A stretch of 64,000 nucleotides of DNA from Antedon mediterranea (lineage: Eukaryota; Echinodermata; Crinoidea; Comatulida; Antedonidae): assembly GCF_964355755.1 (NCBI RefSeq), contig NC_092674.1:7569001-7633000 (forward strand), given 5' to 3'. The position numbers and the translations under genes are program-made. Each line of letters opens with the position of its first letter. Position 1 is the stretch's first letter. Of this stretch, positions 10,700 through 22,664 are shown piece after piece. The notes beneath the pieces were generated by a model. The model worked only from the letters and a program-made list of their open reading frames with translations, did not search any database and was not told the origin of the DNA.

Positions 10700-11805
10700 A
10701 TGCAATTTAACTTGCTAACCCCTATTAAGGGGACACCCTTTTAAGAGTACACGTTCCTGTGAGACAGTTCTGTAATTTAACTGGCTATCCACTATTAAGG
10801 GGACACCCTTTTAAGAGGACACTTTCCTGTGAGACAGTTCTGTAATTTAACTGGCTATCCACTATTAAGGGGACACCCTTTTAAGATGACACTTTTCTGT
10901 GAGACAATTCTGCAATTTAACCGGCTAACTCCTATTAAGGGGACACCCTTTTAAGATGAAACTTTCCTGTGAGACAATTCTGCAATGTATCTGGCTAACT
11001 CCTATTAAGGGGACACCTTTTTAGGATACCCTGTGAGACAATTCTGTAATTTAACTGGCTAACCACTATTAAGGGGACACCCTTTTAGGATACCCTGTGA
11101 GACAATTCTGTAATTTAACTGGCTAACCTCTATTAAGGGGACACCCTTTTAAGATGACACTTTCCTGTGAGACAATTCTGCAATTTAACTGGCTAACTCT
11201 TATTTTAAGAGGACACTTTCCTGTGAGAAAGTTCTGTAATTTAACTGGCTAACCACTATTAAGGGAACACCTTTTTAGGATACCATGTGAGACAATTCTG
11301 CAATTTAACCGGCTAACTCCTATTAAGGGGACACCCTTTTAAGATGAAACTTTCCTGTGAGACAATTCTGCAATGTATCTGGCTAACTCCTATTAAGGGG
11401 ACACCTTTTTAGGATACCCTGTGAGACAATTCTGCAATTTAACCGGCTAACTCCTATTAAGGGGACACCCTTTTAAGATGAAACTTTCCTGTGAGACAAT
11501 TCTGCAATGTATCTGGCTAACTCCTATTAAGGGGACACCTTTTTAGGATACCCTGTGAGACAATTCTGTAATTTAACTGGCTAACCACTATTAAGGGGAC
11601 ACCCTTTTAGGATACCCTGTGAGACAATTCTGTAATTTAACTGGCTAACCTCTATTAAGGGGACACCCTTTTAAGATGACACTTTCCTGTGAGACAATTC
11701 TGCAATTTAACTGGCTAACTCTTATTTTAAGAGGACACTTTCCTGTGAGAAAGTTCTGTAATTTAACTGGCTAACCACTATTAAGGGAACACCTTTCTTG
11801 TAAAA
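10700..11805. repeat. satellite of about 65-bp monomers with higher-order units
   Basis: About 17 monomers. Each carries GGCTAACCACTATTAAGGGG (or CTCCTATTAAGG), ACACCCTTTTAAGATGAC, TTTCCTGTGAGACAATTCTG and CAATTTAAC. Some monomers lack the segment around GATGACACTTTC and read TTTTTAGGATACCCTGTGAG instead. A two-monomer block (variant GATGAAACTTTCC followed by the short variant) recurs near 10920, 11309 and 11440, and the block with CTCTTATTTTAAGAGGACAC recurs near 11190 and 11710. The array therefore grew by duplicating multi-monomer units. It is not coding. Confidence 0.9.
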
Positions 11806-12640
11806 CGGATGAGAGGGAACACTACCGCCAACCGTATTCAGAGAGACACCTGAATACAGTAGAACCCCTATTAAACATACACCTTCAGAGCCAAAATGTA
11901 ACCTTAAATGGGTTCTCTGTGTTCTGTTTACATAACATAGTTTGGCACACGAACATCTCGTAGGTATACAGCGTCAAAGATCGTACCCATGTGTAACAAC
12001 GTTTAATAACCCCTGGAGCCTGAATTTCACGATTAACAAATGCTTGCGTAAATCATGAACATTTTGTTTCTATATTCCAAAATAAGGATATTCTGTCTTG
12101 TCCTTTGAATATTGATGTCCTTGGAATCATCGGGAGTTCATTGTAAAACCGGCCTAGATGTAGTCCGCTAAAAGATCAGCAAAAGCTCCGCGTAGAAAAA
12201 GACACTAAATCCATGTTGATACAAGAACCTCCAGAGATGCCAAGAGTAATAAAACTCGTTTTAAGGTGTAATATATTTATATCGGTGACATAGTCTATTA
12301 TATAAAATATATAGAACTTTTGAGACTTGCATTGAATATTGTTTGAAGCATTATAATATTAAGTATCGGCTATTGTTGGATGACTCGTACCCTCTGTGCC
12401 GAATTAATGCGTGTGTGTATTAATACGCAGTGTATCACTTCTTTGGGACATCCAATCATTGTAGTTAGAAAGGAAAATGTCACAAATGTAAAGAGGTAAG
12501 GGTGCATACTACACTTTTACACATTAACACACAATGATTTCTATGAAATGGTATATGTTAGCTCTGGAATTAAAGTTTCACAATAAACAATATCATTTCT
12601 AAACCAAGAGCTCCTGTTTAACTGTACAATGGAGAGATTC
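11806..12640. other. intergenic DNA beyond the satellite, no gene seen
   Basis: It contains diverged satellite-like sequence to about 11920 (CAGTAGAACCCCTATTAA) and then AT-rich DNA. I find no splice-supported exon. Confidence 0.5.
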
Positions 12641-12641
12641 C

Positions 12642-12830
12642 GATTTAAGACGACCGACAACCTAAGAACGAGTTTGGTTGTCAATGTGTTGTCGGAGCGA
12701 GGAAGCGCGTTTTAACTTCCTCGCATGCGCACTATAATGCGTGGTTCCCACTAGAGACGTCCAAGTGGGAACCAAGCTTTAATTAACATGACGTAGTTAG
12801 GTTGTCGATCGTCGCAAATGCGCTTACCAA
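12642..12830. repeat. inverted-repeat element with a residual family A copy inside
   Basis: The left arm GACGACCGACAACCTAAGAA (12651-12670) is mirrored by GTTAGGTTGTCGATCGTCGC on the right (12796-12815), suggesting a small foldback element. Inside it, 12740-12781 is a minimal family A remnant: GCGTGGTTCCCACTAGAGAC followed at once by AAGTGGGAACCAAGCTTTA. The interior of that family A copy has been deleted so that only its two ends remain. Confidence 0.55.
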
Positions 12831-15785
12831 TATCTATGCGTTTCATAAATTAACCGGGTTTCATTATATTTACAGAATATTAAACATTGTATAGTTATTC
12901 GAAATCGGCGTTTAAATTATTGATATTTCCATTATCATCTTAAAAAATGTTGACGTAGATCATCAACGTAATTATAAAGTATATAAAGTATTTTAATGAC
13001 GTTGGTACATTGTCCTATTATATGAATTATATACGTTTGTGCATCTTTAATAACTTGATAAATAAATTCGATAAAAAAAAAACATTTTAAAGGACAAAGT
13101 ATAAGTATATTAACCTGGGTCCAGATCTTTTCTGATACCAGAATTATTGTGCTTGTTTGTTTTCTTACCTTAAAAATAGAATGAAATGCGCTATCATAAT
13201 TATAGTTTTAACTCATTGGGAAAAAGAAAAAACTACATTAAAATGTTTAATTTATCCTTATTTGGTACGTATAAATCAAATCAGCTCAACCTTTTCTCTC
13301 TGCTTTTTAATTCTTCCTTATTTTTATGTATGTTTGATTGCAATTTCTTCGGATTGTTGTAAGTTTTCTTATGTCTTATGTCTTATCTGAACTAGAATAT
13401 CTGAGCTATAGAATAAAAGTGATGAATTTTATAGATACTGACTTATCATTTTTATAGATCGATGCAAAATAAAGCCAGCCAGTATAATCATTTATATTAA
13501 AATTAAATTTAATATAATATAATCATATTATATTACAGTAATATAATAGTCAAAACAATCCATAATTTAATTCTTTGTTTTTAGTCAATTTTTATTGATG
13601 AAATGACATAAAAAAAATAAAAACACTTTATGTAAAATATTTGTCTTTACTTTAGTATTGCAATAAATCAATTCACACAAAGGATTTCGTTATTAAAAAA
13701 ATGTGATTAGATCTTTTTCTCCATCTATGCCGGATTATGAACCATAAAACTGTACATTTTTAGAATTTAGTTGTTTGTCGATGCTAGAAGTATTAAGATA
13801 CGAAACTAATTTTACCTTATGTGTTTTCAACAGATCTAAATCATGCTTTGACTGATACATTTATTCGTATTCCTTATCTAATGATAATCCTTCGCTTGGT
13901 AAAGAAAAACTATTTTTATTTTTGTCACTCATTATCGACCACATGTATTAATCCATTGAAAGGTGAAGACAATAAAGACATATCAATTATCATTTTATCA
14001 AATTAAGTTGTTTAAAACCATTCAACATTGGATTGAAATAAAATCTATTAATTTTCAAATATTGCAAGACTACTGCTGCAGTCAGTCGTTCGTTCGTTCG
14101 TTTGTTCGGGCGTTCGTTCGTTCGTTCGTTCGTTCATTCATTCGTTCGTTCGTTCGTTCGTTCGACGTTGCAGACTTATGCCTTGTATATATGAAGATTC
14201 ATAAAATCAGACTTTGATTAGGCTATTTTGTAGTTTTAACAAAGTCAGTCACTTCCATAGGAAAAAAACTTGAAAAAATAATGTTTTCACTTAATTGTAA
14301 AACATCAAAATAAACGGTTAAATTCAACCAAAAACCCATTGGCTGGCAGCCAATTTACCAATTTTGTGTTGCTTTAAATTACAGTTTTTCAGGTAAATAT
14401 TCTTTTTTCTAGATCCAATTGTTGGTCAAAGTAAATAACTATGTGAAATTTCATATTCAGCAACATTTTTTTTTCGGTAAGACAATATATCTATATATAT
14501 ATATATCCAACATACTTGCCTCGTATATGCTAAATTCGTAGACCAAGTGTGACTTTTTAGACTTGGCCCTCGTACGGTATAGGCTTATATTCGTAGACTG
14601 AGTGTCGGACTTGCGTCTCGTTTAAAACTAAAGCCTCATGCACATCACATACTGATTGTAAATTCAAATACTTGCATGTGAATATTAACGATATGATATA
14701 TATATATATCTATCTATCTTATCTTGCACTGGTGATGAAAGGCTATAGCTCTGCTAACTTTTCTGGCTGTTTTACTTTATCGTTTTGATTTAGCTTTTCG
14801 CTTTTTTTTGTATCTCTGTATTGCGATCTCGCCACTGATACCCCAGCATTGTTATTTTTTTCAGTAATTTGCCTTTGATATTATACAACATAACCGAGGA
14901 TTATCGAGTGTTGTAAAGTTTGGGATATTCAGCTAGTATAGTATTGAACGTAAAGAAGAGATTTGAAAGAGTATTACAACAGAAGAGTGAACAAATTGTT
15001 TTCATCTTATCACTTAACATGATTGATTTTGGTTTTACACCCTCATCCGAGCATCAATTCAATGCAAATCCTGTGTTATTCCATATATTATGTTATACAG
15101 GTATTACCAAACACATAAACGAATTAAATTATTAGATTTGTTTTCAATTTCAAAGTTAGTCAATTTGTCGCTTTGCGTGCCAGTGACAAATGAGTTTTTA
15201 CGGTAATCTTTATTAATTGGTATTGCAATATTTTGACAACACTTTCCATGCTTCTTAGTGATACCGTGAGATACAGATAGATTGTATTTTCAGCCTGCAA
15301 TATATTTTTCGACAATTTTGGTTCTTTCTGAAAAACGAACTTATATACAGTTATGGTTAGTTTTTGGATTAAGTTACGTAATGCATAACGTTTGTCATTT
15401 TCTTATCAGGGCAACTTACTTTTGCAGTTCGTTTATTCAAGGATATGAACGCTAAAATGTTGCCTATTCAAGATAAGGCCACCATTTGGATTTGGTTGGT
15501 GCATGGAGGAATATTTCCTCCATGGTCGGTGGAGATTAAGCCCGTGGCCTTCTTCGTGACTAATCCTTATTTTTTTGGTAACCAATCCTACTAGTGTTCT
15601 TTTCGAGACTATTTCGAGGTTGTTATACAAGCTATAAATACATGGCCTTTATGGGATTTGAAGGTTTTATTCCTTATCTCTTGAAAATTGTTTTAATGTG
15701 AACCTTTGTGGAAATTACTACTAGAACTTGCAACAAACTTCATCTTCCTCAGCCCAAACTTACGTTGCTCCAACACAACGTCCGT
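12831..15785. other. AT-rich intergenic DNA with simple repeats, no gene seen
   Basis: No supported exon. A TTCG tetranucleotide microsatellite lies at 14083-14165 and TATA-type runs at 14490-14510 and 14695-14720. At 15507-15529 there is a near-perfect hairpin, CATGGAGGAA-TAT-TTCCTCCATG. Small open frames in this interval have no recognisable domain. Confidence 0.5.
14083..14165. repeat. TTCG tetranucleotide microsatellite
   Basis: About 20 units of CGTT/TTCG with a few interruptions (TTCGGGCG, TTCATTCATTCG). It keeps an arginine/serine-rich frame open, which is an artefact of the repeat. Confidence 0.95.
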
Positions 15786-16009
15786 TAAGCGTGGTTCCCA
15801 CTAGCGACGCAACGTAACGCAATCTACGCAAAGTAAGAAAATGCCCTTTTAATAATTGTGTTTGCCCCCGCCTGCGTGAAATCAAACCTACGATGTTTGC
15901 AGCACCATATTGCATCGTCGGTTCCCACTTGTGATTACGCAATACAACACTTTGAGTCGATACGTCGCTGCGTTACATTGCGTTGCGTTCTAGTGAGAAC
16001 CACGCTTTA
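15786..16009. mobile_element. family A foldback MITE, copy A8 (long variant)
   Basis: Ends TTAAGCGTGGTTCCCACTAG and CTAGTGAGAACCACGCTTTA, with the long-variant interior ATGCCCTTTTAAT, TTTGCCCCCGCCTGCG and ATTGCATCGTCGGTTCCCAC. It abuts the LINE fragment that starts at 16010. Confidence 0.85.
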
Positions 16010-16425
16010 TAGAGGTGTTAAATTATATAATGACCTTCCTGAAATCATTGCAACTCCCTCCAGGAAAATTTTCTCTCATAAAGCCAAAAAATTCTTTTGT
16101 CAAATTATGATTTATACATTTTTTTTATACCTTCCTCAGCTTTTATATCACATGATCATTTGTTCTGGTTTTTTTTCGCGTTTTGCTTGCCCTGTCCTGT
16201 CTCTGTGTTTGTGTACGTTAATGACTTTGTAATTTTTATTTATATCATTCATTTAGGGCTAGCTCGCCACAAGGTCTTTTGATTAATAGGATTTCGGTTT
16301 TTTCATCTTGCGTTACTTTTCGAGTTTTGCCCTCTTCCTTCATTTTACAATTTATATTGGATATTTGTTGTTATTTTATGTGAAAGAAATAAATGTTGAT
16401 TTGAATTGAATTGAATTAAGCACTA
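16010..16425 (+). mobile_element. 5'-truncated non-LTR retrotransposon (LINE) 3' end
   Basis: In the plus strand, 16008-16090 encodes RGVKLYNDLPEIIATPSR followed by a lysine-rich KAKKFF. This resembles the end of LINE ORF2 proteins (pattern LWNSLP then a basic stretch). After the frame closes come about 250 bp of pyrimidine-rich 3' sequence and then AATAAATGTTGATTTGAATT with a short repeated TTGAA tail (to 16425). This is what a dead-on-arrival LINE copy looks like. The clade cannot be named from so short a piece. Confidence 0.65.
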
Positions 16426-16745
16426 AGTTTTATTTAGCTTAACTGAAGTTATCCGTTGTATGTATTTGAATTAATTGTGGTTTAGCGTTGTATACTTTGA
16501 ACTGTTGTACAAGCGATATCTCACAGCAGCCATTATACAATGTCGTATTAATTTATCAGTTGTTTATATAATGTTCATGCCGCATCCATCATTGTTGGGC
16601 TAGATATACAGTGAACTTTATTAATACAATGAATTATTGGTATCTGGTGTGATGTAATGAGTCCCTTGAGAGCACATATTCATCTTTGGACAATGTGTTC
16701 ATGGATGGCAGTTGTTATTTTTGTGATGTCAAGTCTGTTGCTGAA
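16426..16745. other. intergenic DNA, nothing recognised
   Basis: AT-rich sequence with no exon, RNA gene or repeat unit that I can support. Confidence 0.5.
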
Positions 16746-16747
16746 GT

Positions 16748-16962
16748 TTTCCGAATTCCAATTCACCGAACCCAGTTTGCCGAATTCCAATGCCGAGTCC
16801 GGTTTGCCGAATTCCAATTTTTCGAATTCTGTTTTGTCAAATTCCAATTTTCCGAATCTCAATTTGCCGAGTCTGGTTTGCCGCATTCCAGTTTGCCGAA
16901 TTCCATTTGGCCTAATTCCAGTTTCCGAATTCCACTGAGTTTGCCCAATTCCAGTTTTCCGA
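16748..16962. repeat. 15-bp minisatellite rich in GAATTC
   Basis: About 14 imperfect units of TTTGCCGAATTCCAG, with variants TTTTCCGAATCTCAA and TTTGCCGAGTCCGG. Because the unit length is a multiple of three, three overlapping open frames of 93-109 codons run through it. They show only the repeat and no protein domain. Confidence 0.9.
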
Positions 16963-18540
16963 CGAACGGAAATGACTACCATAACGTCCAAGTCTAAATA
17001 ATATGACACTCAGATTGCCGACTGATGATACAACTTATCTTATCGTATGTAACATATTTTAATCAAGATATTTGAAAGGGCACAATATTGAATACAATTG
17101 AGACAAAAAAAATTGCTTCTAAAAATTCATAACCAATACAAAATAATTTAAAAAAAAAAACAAATTTGGCGCGCCATACTTTTGATATACATCAAGTCCC
17201 TAATAAAGCTATATAGTTATTGATAGATCCGGTATTATCAAAGTGTCTGGGCTGAAAATTGCCTTGTCTCGGATTACTTAATATATAGTACATGATCTAT
17301 CGAAGCTTTTTATCCTATAAGATTGTAAATTCGCCCGAGTACATTCTTATCACATAATCCAGATCCGAAAAGTTGTAATAGAATTACCGTGTCTCGTTTA
17401 CAGATTGTGTTGCATCTTCCCGTCAACCCACATTAAATTAAGCAAAATTGATAAATAGGCATATCCAGCTGTGTCTTATTCTTTTATATTGAACTAGAAG
17501 AAATACCCGCTACCGAGCGGGTATCTCCATCACCCACCCCAGTATATGGTTTAAAACATTCTTAGTACAAATTCCAGTAATGCTAATACCCCATTACTCA
17601 TAATCCACAACCCATCCAGTGAGTTTTTTCAATGTAGTTTAAACCCTATTCCTGTCATTATACCCACCCCAACACCCAATTCAATTACGGTCATTATACC
17701 CCACTAATCCCAGCCCCACCTAATTTATAAACGGTGAAGATTCGAACCAGAAATATGGATCTCTGCTTATTGATGATAAATAATCCTAAGTATTGAAGAT
17801 ATAGGCCATAGCGATGCAGTATAATATCATTTTAATGATATCTTCAATTTTTTCAAGACTAATAGCGTACAAGGCGCTCCTCATAACAATTAGAATACTT
17901 ATAATCAAAGATGGTTAGATTTACGTATAATACATTGTCGGTAAACTTGTGTCCACACGGGAAAAAATGACGTCCGCTTGGTTTATATGTCAATCGGAAT
18001 AACATTAAAATGTGTCTATTATTAGCTGACGATCGACGACAGGCGGTGTTAATATTAATGGAAACTATGTAATCTTGATGTGACTTGACACTCTAACGAC
18101 TGGTAGGCATTGGAATTAAACTTGACTGTAAAGTACATCTACGTTCTCATTGATCGCAGACCTTAATCTAATGCAAGGCGGATATCGGAGCATTAACGTA
18201 CCGATAGATCCTGAATAGCTATTAATAGATTTTCTGTAGTAACATCTTGTTGAAACCGATTTGTTGTCATAGGTTAACGAGTCTCTGACGTCACCCCACG
18301 CTGGGTTATGATTATGATCTTTAAATCATGTAGGACACATTATATTGAATACCCATAACCCCTTTGGTAACCAGAGTTATTTCTGATATATGATATGCAT
18401 ACCAAAATTATATAGAATAGGTCTACCTGAAATAATTAGTTGAACAGTGTATTAGGATGTAGTGCAATACACGGTACAAACAAATACGGCAGGCTCGTAT
18501 CTTTCTGTTTCTCCATCGCCTGAATCATTGTTTTTTTTAA
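16963..18540. other. intergenic DNA with a Helitron-like terminus, no gene seen
   Basis: Apart from the hairpin at 17494-17524 and a C/A-rich stretch at 17525-17730 (CACCCACCCC, CCCACCCC), I see no structure and no exon. Confidence 0.45.
17494..17524 (-). mobile_element. possible Helitron 3' terminus: hairpin plus CTAG
   Basis: On the minus strand a perfect 9-bp hairpin (ATACCCGCT-CGGT-AGCGGGTAT) is followed by TTCTT and CTAG, with T as the next base. A short GC-rich hairpin, a few bases, then CTRR and a host T is the standard 3' end of Helitrons. The matching TC 5' end could not be located, so the element body is undefined. Confidence 0.4.
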
Positions 18541-18544
18541 ATCA

Positions 18545-18969
18545 TCGTAGTTATTGTCATCCATATCATCGTTGTCCTTATCATTGTCATAACATATCAT
18601 CGTTGTCATTATCATTGTCATCCATATCATCCTTGTCATTACCATCTATATCGTTGTCATTTTTAATGAATCCATATCATCCTTGTCATTATCGTTGTCA
18701 TCCATATCATCCTTGTCATTATTATCATTGTCATCCATATCATCCTTGTCATTATTATCATTTTTATCCATATCATCCTTGTCATTATTATCATTGTCAT
18801 CCATATCACCATCATCATCATCATCATCACAATTATCATCATCATCATTATCATTATCATCATCAACATCATCATCATCATCATTATCATCATCATCATC
18901 ATCATCATTATCATCATCAACATCATCGTCATCATCATCATCATTATCATCATCAACATCATCATCATT

Positions 18970-19015
<46 letters not shown>

Positions 19016-19016
19016 A
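18545..19016. repeat. ATC trinucleotide microsatellite and related minisatellite
   Basis: The left half (18545-18810) repeats a unit like CATATCATCCTTGTCATTAT; the right half (18810-19016) decays into nearly pure CATCAT. Since the unit is a trinucleotide, all frames stay open and give His-, Ser- or Met-rich frames of 116-186 codons. None is a gene. Confidence 0.95.
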
Positions 19017-20139
19017 TTCTAAATCATCGTTAATAACCATCGTTATATCATAGCAATTATCGTCATGTTGCTCTCTCCATGTTAATCATCGTGTTTGTTG
19101 TAGTAGGCCTATTGCATTGCTTGACCAAGAAGATGTTCAATCAATTAACACTTGCTAAGAGAGCATTTTCATTGATGGTAAAACAAAATAATGACTAATA
19201 TTGAATTGACTATAATGGTAATCCAGGACTAAGTACATTTGCACTAACAATTAGGATGGATACACGTAATATATCAGATTTTCAGGCTAAAAAAATCGAG
19301 TCAAAATTTGAACTAACAGACGTTCATTTTACTTAATGTTAAATACCCTCTGGTTTCCCGAGAAACCATCTCATCATTTTCTTGCTTCATTTTACATACT
19401 CTTGTTTATTTGATGAATACAATGTATTTGTATTTGTAAACATAAAGTCACATTACATGTAGTTTTTTTCTTTTATTACTAATATATTCATTTCATAATG
19501 ACATTTCAATGTAGTTGATATTTTACATGTGTTAATATTTTAAATATACCCGAATTGTAGAAAATAGGATAGGAAACGGCAATACAAAAATATCAAAGCT
19601 ATCTGAGCTTAGGAAATGACATGGTCAATTGGCCTACTGCCTTAATTGGTTGTAATACAATTGGTTAAGAGAGTACGGACTCTGATCATAAAATTGACCG
19701 TATCGACGAAGAAGGTGAATATTTAAAAAGTGAATAGTCTAAAAATTAACATACGGTGTGACCGATTGTTCAGCTTGATATCACTGTGATCACGTGTCCC
19801 GAATGATCTCTCTTATTGATTAATTAATGTCTAGGTATACATACAGATTAGAAGTAATGCAGGAGCTGAGCACTAATAGGAAAAAGATGAAATCTGAGAG
19901 TTGAAGCTGTAAAGGTATACAAACGAGGAAACATCGGGCGTTGAAGCATACATACTAAGAAGATGAATAGTGATGCATACATCTTTAACGTCCAAATCAT
20001 TCGCTCGCGTTAAATGATACACGAGGAATTTTCGTGTATGGAGGAGAATATTCATACTCGAATTTTACTTACAAATTATTAGTTAGCATCCAGTATGTTA
20101 TTTTTTTATTAGTGAACGCAGAACTACTAAAACTATACT
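19017..20139. other. AT-rich intergenic DNA, no gene seen
   Basis: I find no supported exon or repeat family in this interval. Confidence 0.5.
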
Positions 20140-20270
20140 TATAGGCCTACAATGTTTCATTTCATTTATTTATTCGACATCATGTCCTGGGACCCCAAAA
20201 ACAACAGATTCACCATAACATGAAATGTCTGGGGCCCCAGAAGAACTTAACTACATAAAATTAAAAATCA
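20140..20270. mobile_element. interspersed repeat, LINE- or SINE-tail type
   Basis: It contains TTTATTTATTCGACATCATG, CCTGGGACCCCAAAA and GTCTGGGGCCCCAGAA. The reverse complement of the same sequence, with an AATAAATAAATGAAAT tail, occurs at 31205-31315. The two copies sit in opposite orientation 11 kb apart. The tail suggests a retroposed 3' end. Confidence 0.6.
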
Positions 20271-20327
20271 ATATAGGCCTACAGTTCAAAATATATGACA
20301 ATAGCCTGTTCGTAAATACTGGCTTTA

Positions 20328-20478
20328 ATCTCTGTCTACACTATCAAACTACTGTAGTTGACAAAAAACGTGTTACGTGCCCAAACATGGTAGTGATATA
20401 CCCAAATATGGTAGTGGTATGACATCATCATGCCCATATTTTTGTTGTCACATAAAGTTGGATAGTGTAGACAGAGCT
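20328..20478. mobile_element. family B MITE, copy B2
   Basis: Left end TCTCTGTCTACACTATCAAA, right end GATAGTGTAGACAGAGCTTA. The core has three CCAAA(C/T)ATGGTAGTG(A/G)TA-type blocks and GACATCATCATGCCCATA. TTAA-like bases flank both ends. Downstream, 20690-20880 looks like a LINE-type 3' tail (CAAGATAAATAAATG) without coding remnants. Confidence 0.8.
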
Positions 20479-20993
20479 TAAATAATATTTCCAAATTATA
20501 TAGCAACATTTTATTATTCATGCCTTCATGGTACAGTAACTGTTGTTTAAACGCACCCACATGATTTAAACACGCAACCACTGAATTCAATACAATACCA
20601 TTCATATTTGTATTGTGCATTATCCAAGTGTTTCTTTTAAATTAAAACGACACCTATTATTAAGTTATAATTATAAAAAATCACACTTTCACTTATTATT
20701 CATTCATTATTAGTCTCTATTATAGTTTTTTGTTCTGTTTCCTGTTCCGTGTTGTCCTGTTTTTCCCTATCAGTTTTTTTGGCTGCCTCTCACAAATATT
20801 TTCCCTTCTAAGTTGCTCAAATTATTGTACTTTATTATAATTTTATGAATTTTCAAGATAAATAAATGTTATATAGGCTCATAAATATAGCTTTATATTT
20901 TAATTGTTTTCTTTTTATACAATATTTACCAGGCTTCCTCTTCAAATCTATTTCGTTGTGAATTTCAGATTTGGTTGTAGGCTGACCCCTCTA

Positions 20994-21281
20994 TGGGCCA
21001 GTTTACATGCTTGTCCCACGTAAAATCGCTATCTATCCTGAGCTGGTTTCCGTTGAACCATCCATCCACTCGGCGTTTGTGTAATGGTCATAAAGGCCAA
21101 TTTACACAGATGAGCGGTAACGGTAAGTGGAAAACCGCGTAGCTTGTCCCACGTATAATCTGTATCTTTCCTGAGCGTAAACCGCCCGTCCGCTCTGCGT
21201 TGTGTGTAATGTCATAAGGAATAACATAGATTCTATAATTTGAATTATCGTTTTCGCTCGTCTGTGTAAATTGGCCTTAAT
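20994..21281. mobile_element. family C elements C2 (one partial and one complete copy)
   Basis: A partial copy (20994-21090, CCAGTTTACATGCTTGTCCC) is followed by a complete one from 21092: GGCCAATTTACACAGATGAG, ACGGTAAGTGGAAAACCG, then the complementary right end CTCGTCTGTGTAAATTGGCC at 21259-21278. This defines family C as an approximately 190-bp inverted-repeat element. Confidence 0.75.
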
Positions 21282-22540
21282 TCTGTTTTATATTTAATTT
21301 ATATCAGTTTCAAACGGCTTCTTACTTCCCATTTTCTAAATTCCTCTTTCTTTTGTTACTTTCTTATGTATTGAGTTGGGAGGCATAACAAAACGCACCA
21401 TTGTTATTATTATCAGGGTTATTTGAATCCCCAAAATTGTTTTTTTTTCAAAATGAATAGCAAGAATACGAATGATTTTAACATATAAGTGAGAATACAT
21501 AAAACAGTACTAATACAAGTATAGGGAAATTGATCGCTATCTAAATAACAAGGCTATCTAATTGGTAATGTAATCTCTTTAATTAGAAATAAAGTTCGCC
21601 AAGTAAGTAAGTCAATGACGGTGACAAATATCTGATAAATGGCCTAGAGCATACGATTAAAAAGATGTGAAACAACTTACACCGATAATTAAAATTACTG
21701 CCGATTTATTTGTTTTTAAAGAAACATGTATAGGCCTAGTTCTTGCATGATTGTATGTGATAGGTGATAGTATAAAGTGAGTTGCTGTATTATAATTAAA
21801 ATTATTATATGGTGTCGACATTTAGAATCCACGGTAAAAAAAGGTGTTCTTGTCCCGTTTCGTGACTGATCCGCCGGGGATTACCGACTCCTATTTTCTG
21901 TTACGTAACAAAAGCTACATGAATTCCACTACGTATATGGTATTTTGAAGATTTAGTAGAATCCAGGTACCGGATGTCAAATCTCGTGCCCATTGTTACA
22001 TTTTATGAAATCGTTATGAAATATGAGATGAGGGCTATTGTGTATGTCGAACGAGTTTATTGTCTGTGTAACTATTTTTAACTAAAAACCAAATACCGAC
22101 CCGCTTGAATAAGCTACCAGACGCTTTGACAAATTTATTTATAGAAATGTTTGATTATTATGGATATTTTCGATGTAGGATGTGAATGCTTATATTATTC
22201 TCACGCAATGGGTTAAAATCATTCTAATTACACTAGCCTCTATTGAGGCCCACACGACCAGGAAATGCCACTGTTGAAGTGGGAGGGACGTTATGAGTAC
22301 GATAATGTGTGTGGTACTAGGCCTACCAAAATAATCCTTTTAACTAAAAATAGTAATTAATGTTTAAAGCTTGAATATGATAATGCTGAGACAATTCTTT
22401 TTGACAAGTATTCATTCATTTTTCATTTTTATAACGTCATTATTGATAATTTAAATACAAGTTAGTCAAGCTGTCGAAATCTGATGTGAAATCACATTAT
22501 ATCAAGACCCTATTTCAGCACACGTATTTGACGGATGCGT
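21282..22540. other. AT-rich intergenic DNA, no gene seen
   Basis: No exon, RNA gene or repeat could be supported. Confidence 0.5.
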
Positions 22541-22664
22541 AAAGCTCTGTCTACACTATCAAACTTTATGTGACAATCACTACCATATTTAAACGTATCA
22601 CTACCATATTTGGTACATCACATTTTTTTGTCACATAAAGTTTGATGTGTAGACAGATCTTTAA
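22541..22664. mobile_element. family B MITE, copy B3
   Basis: Left end AGCTCTGTCTACACTATCAA; right end AAGTTTGATGTGTAGACAGA. The core contains ACTACCATATTTAAACG, GGTACATCACATTTTTTTG and a TTTATGTGACAA/TTGTCACATAAA pair. Confidence 0.8.

Noticed and set aside
16657-17009. Frames of 93-109 codons on both strands
   Set aside because: Low-complexity readings of the 15-bp minisatellite, open on both strands.
18462-19040. His-rich, Ser-rich and Met-rich frames up to 186 codons
   Set aside because: All arise from the ATC trinucleotide repeat read in different frames.
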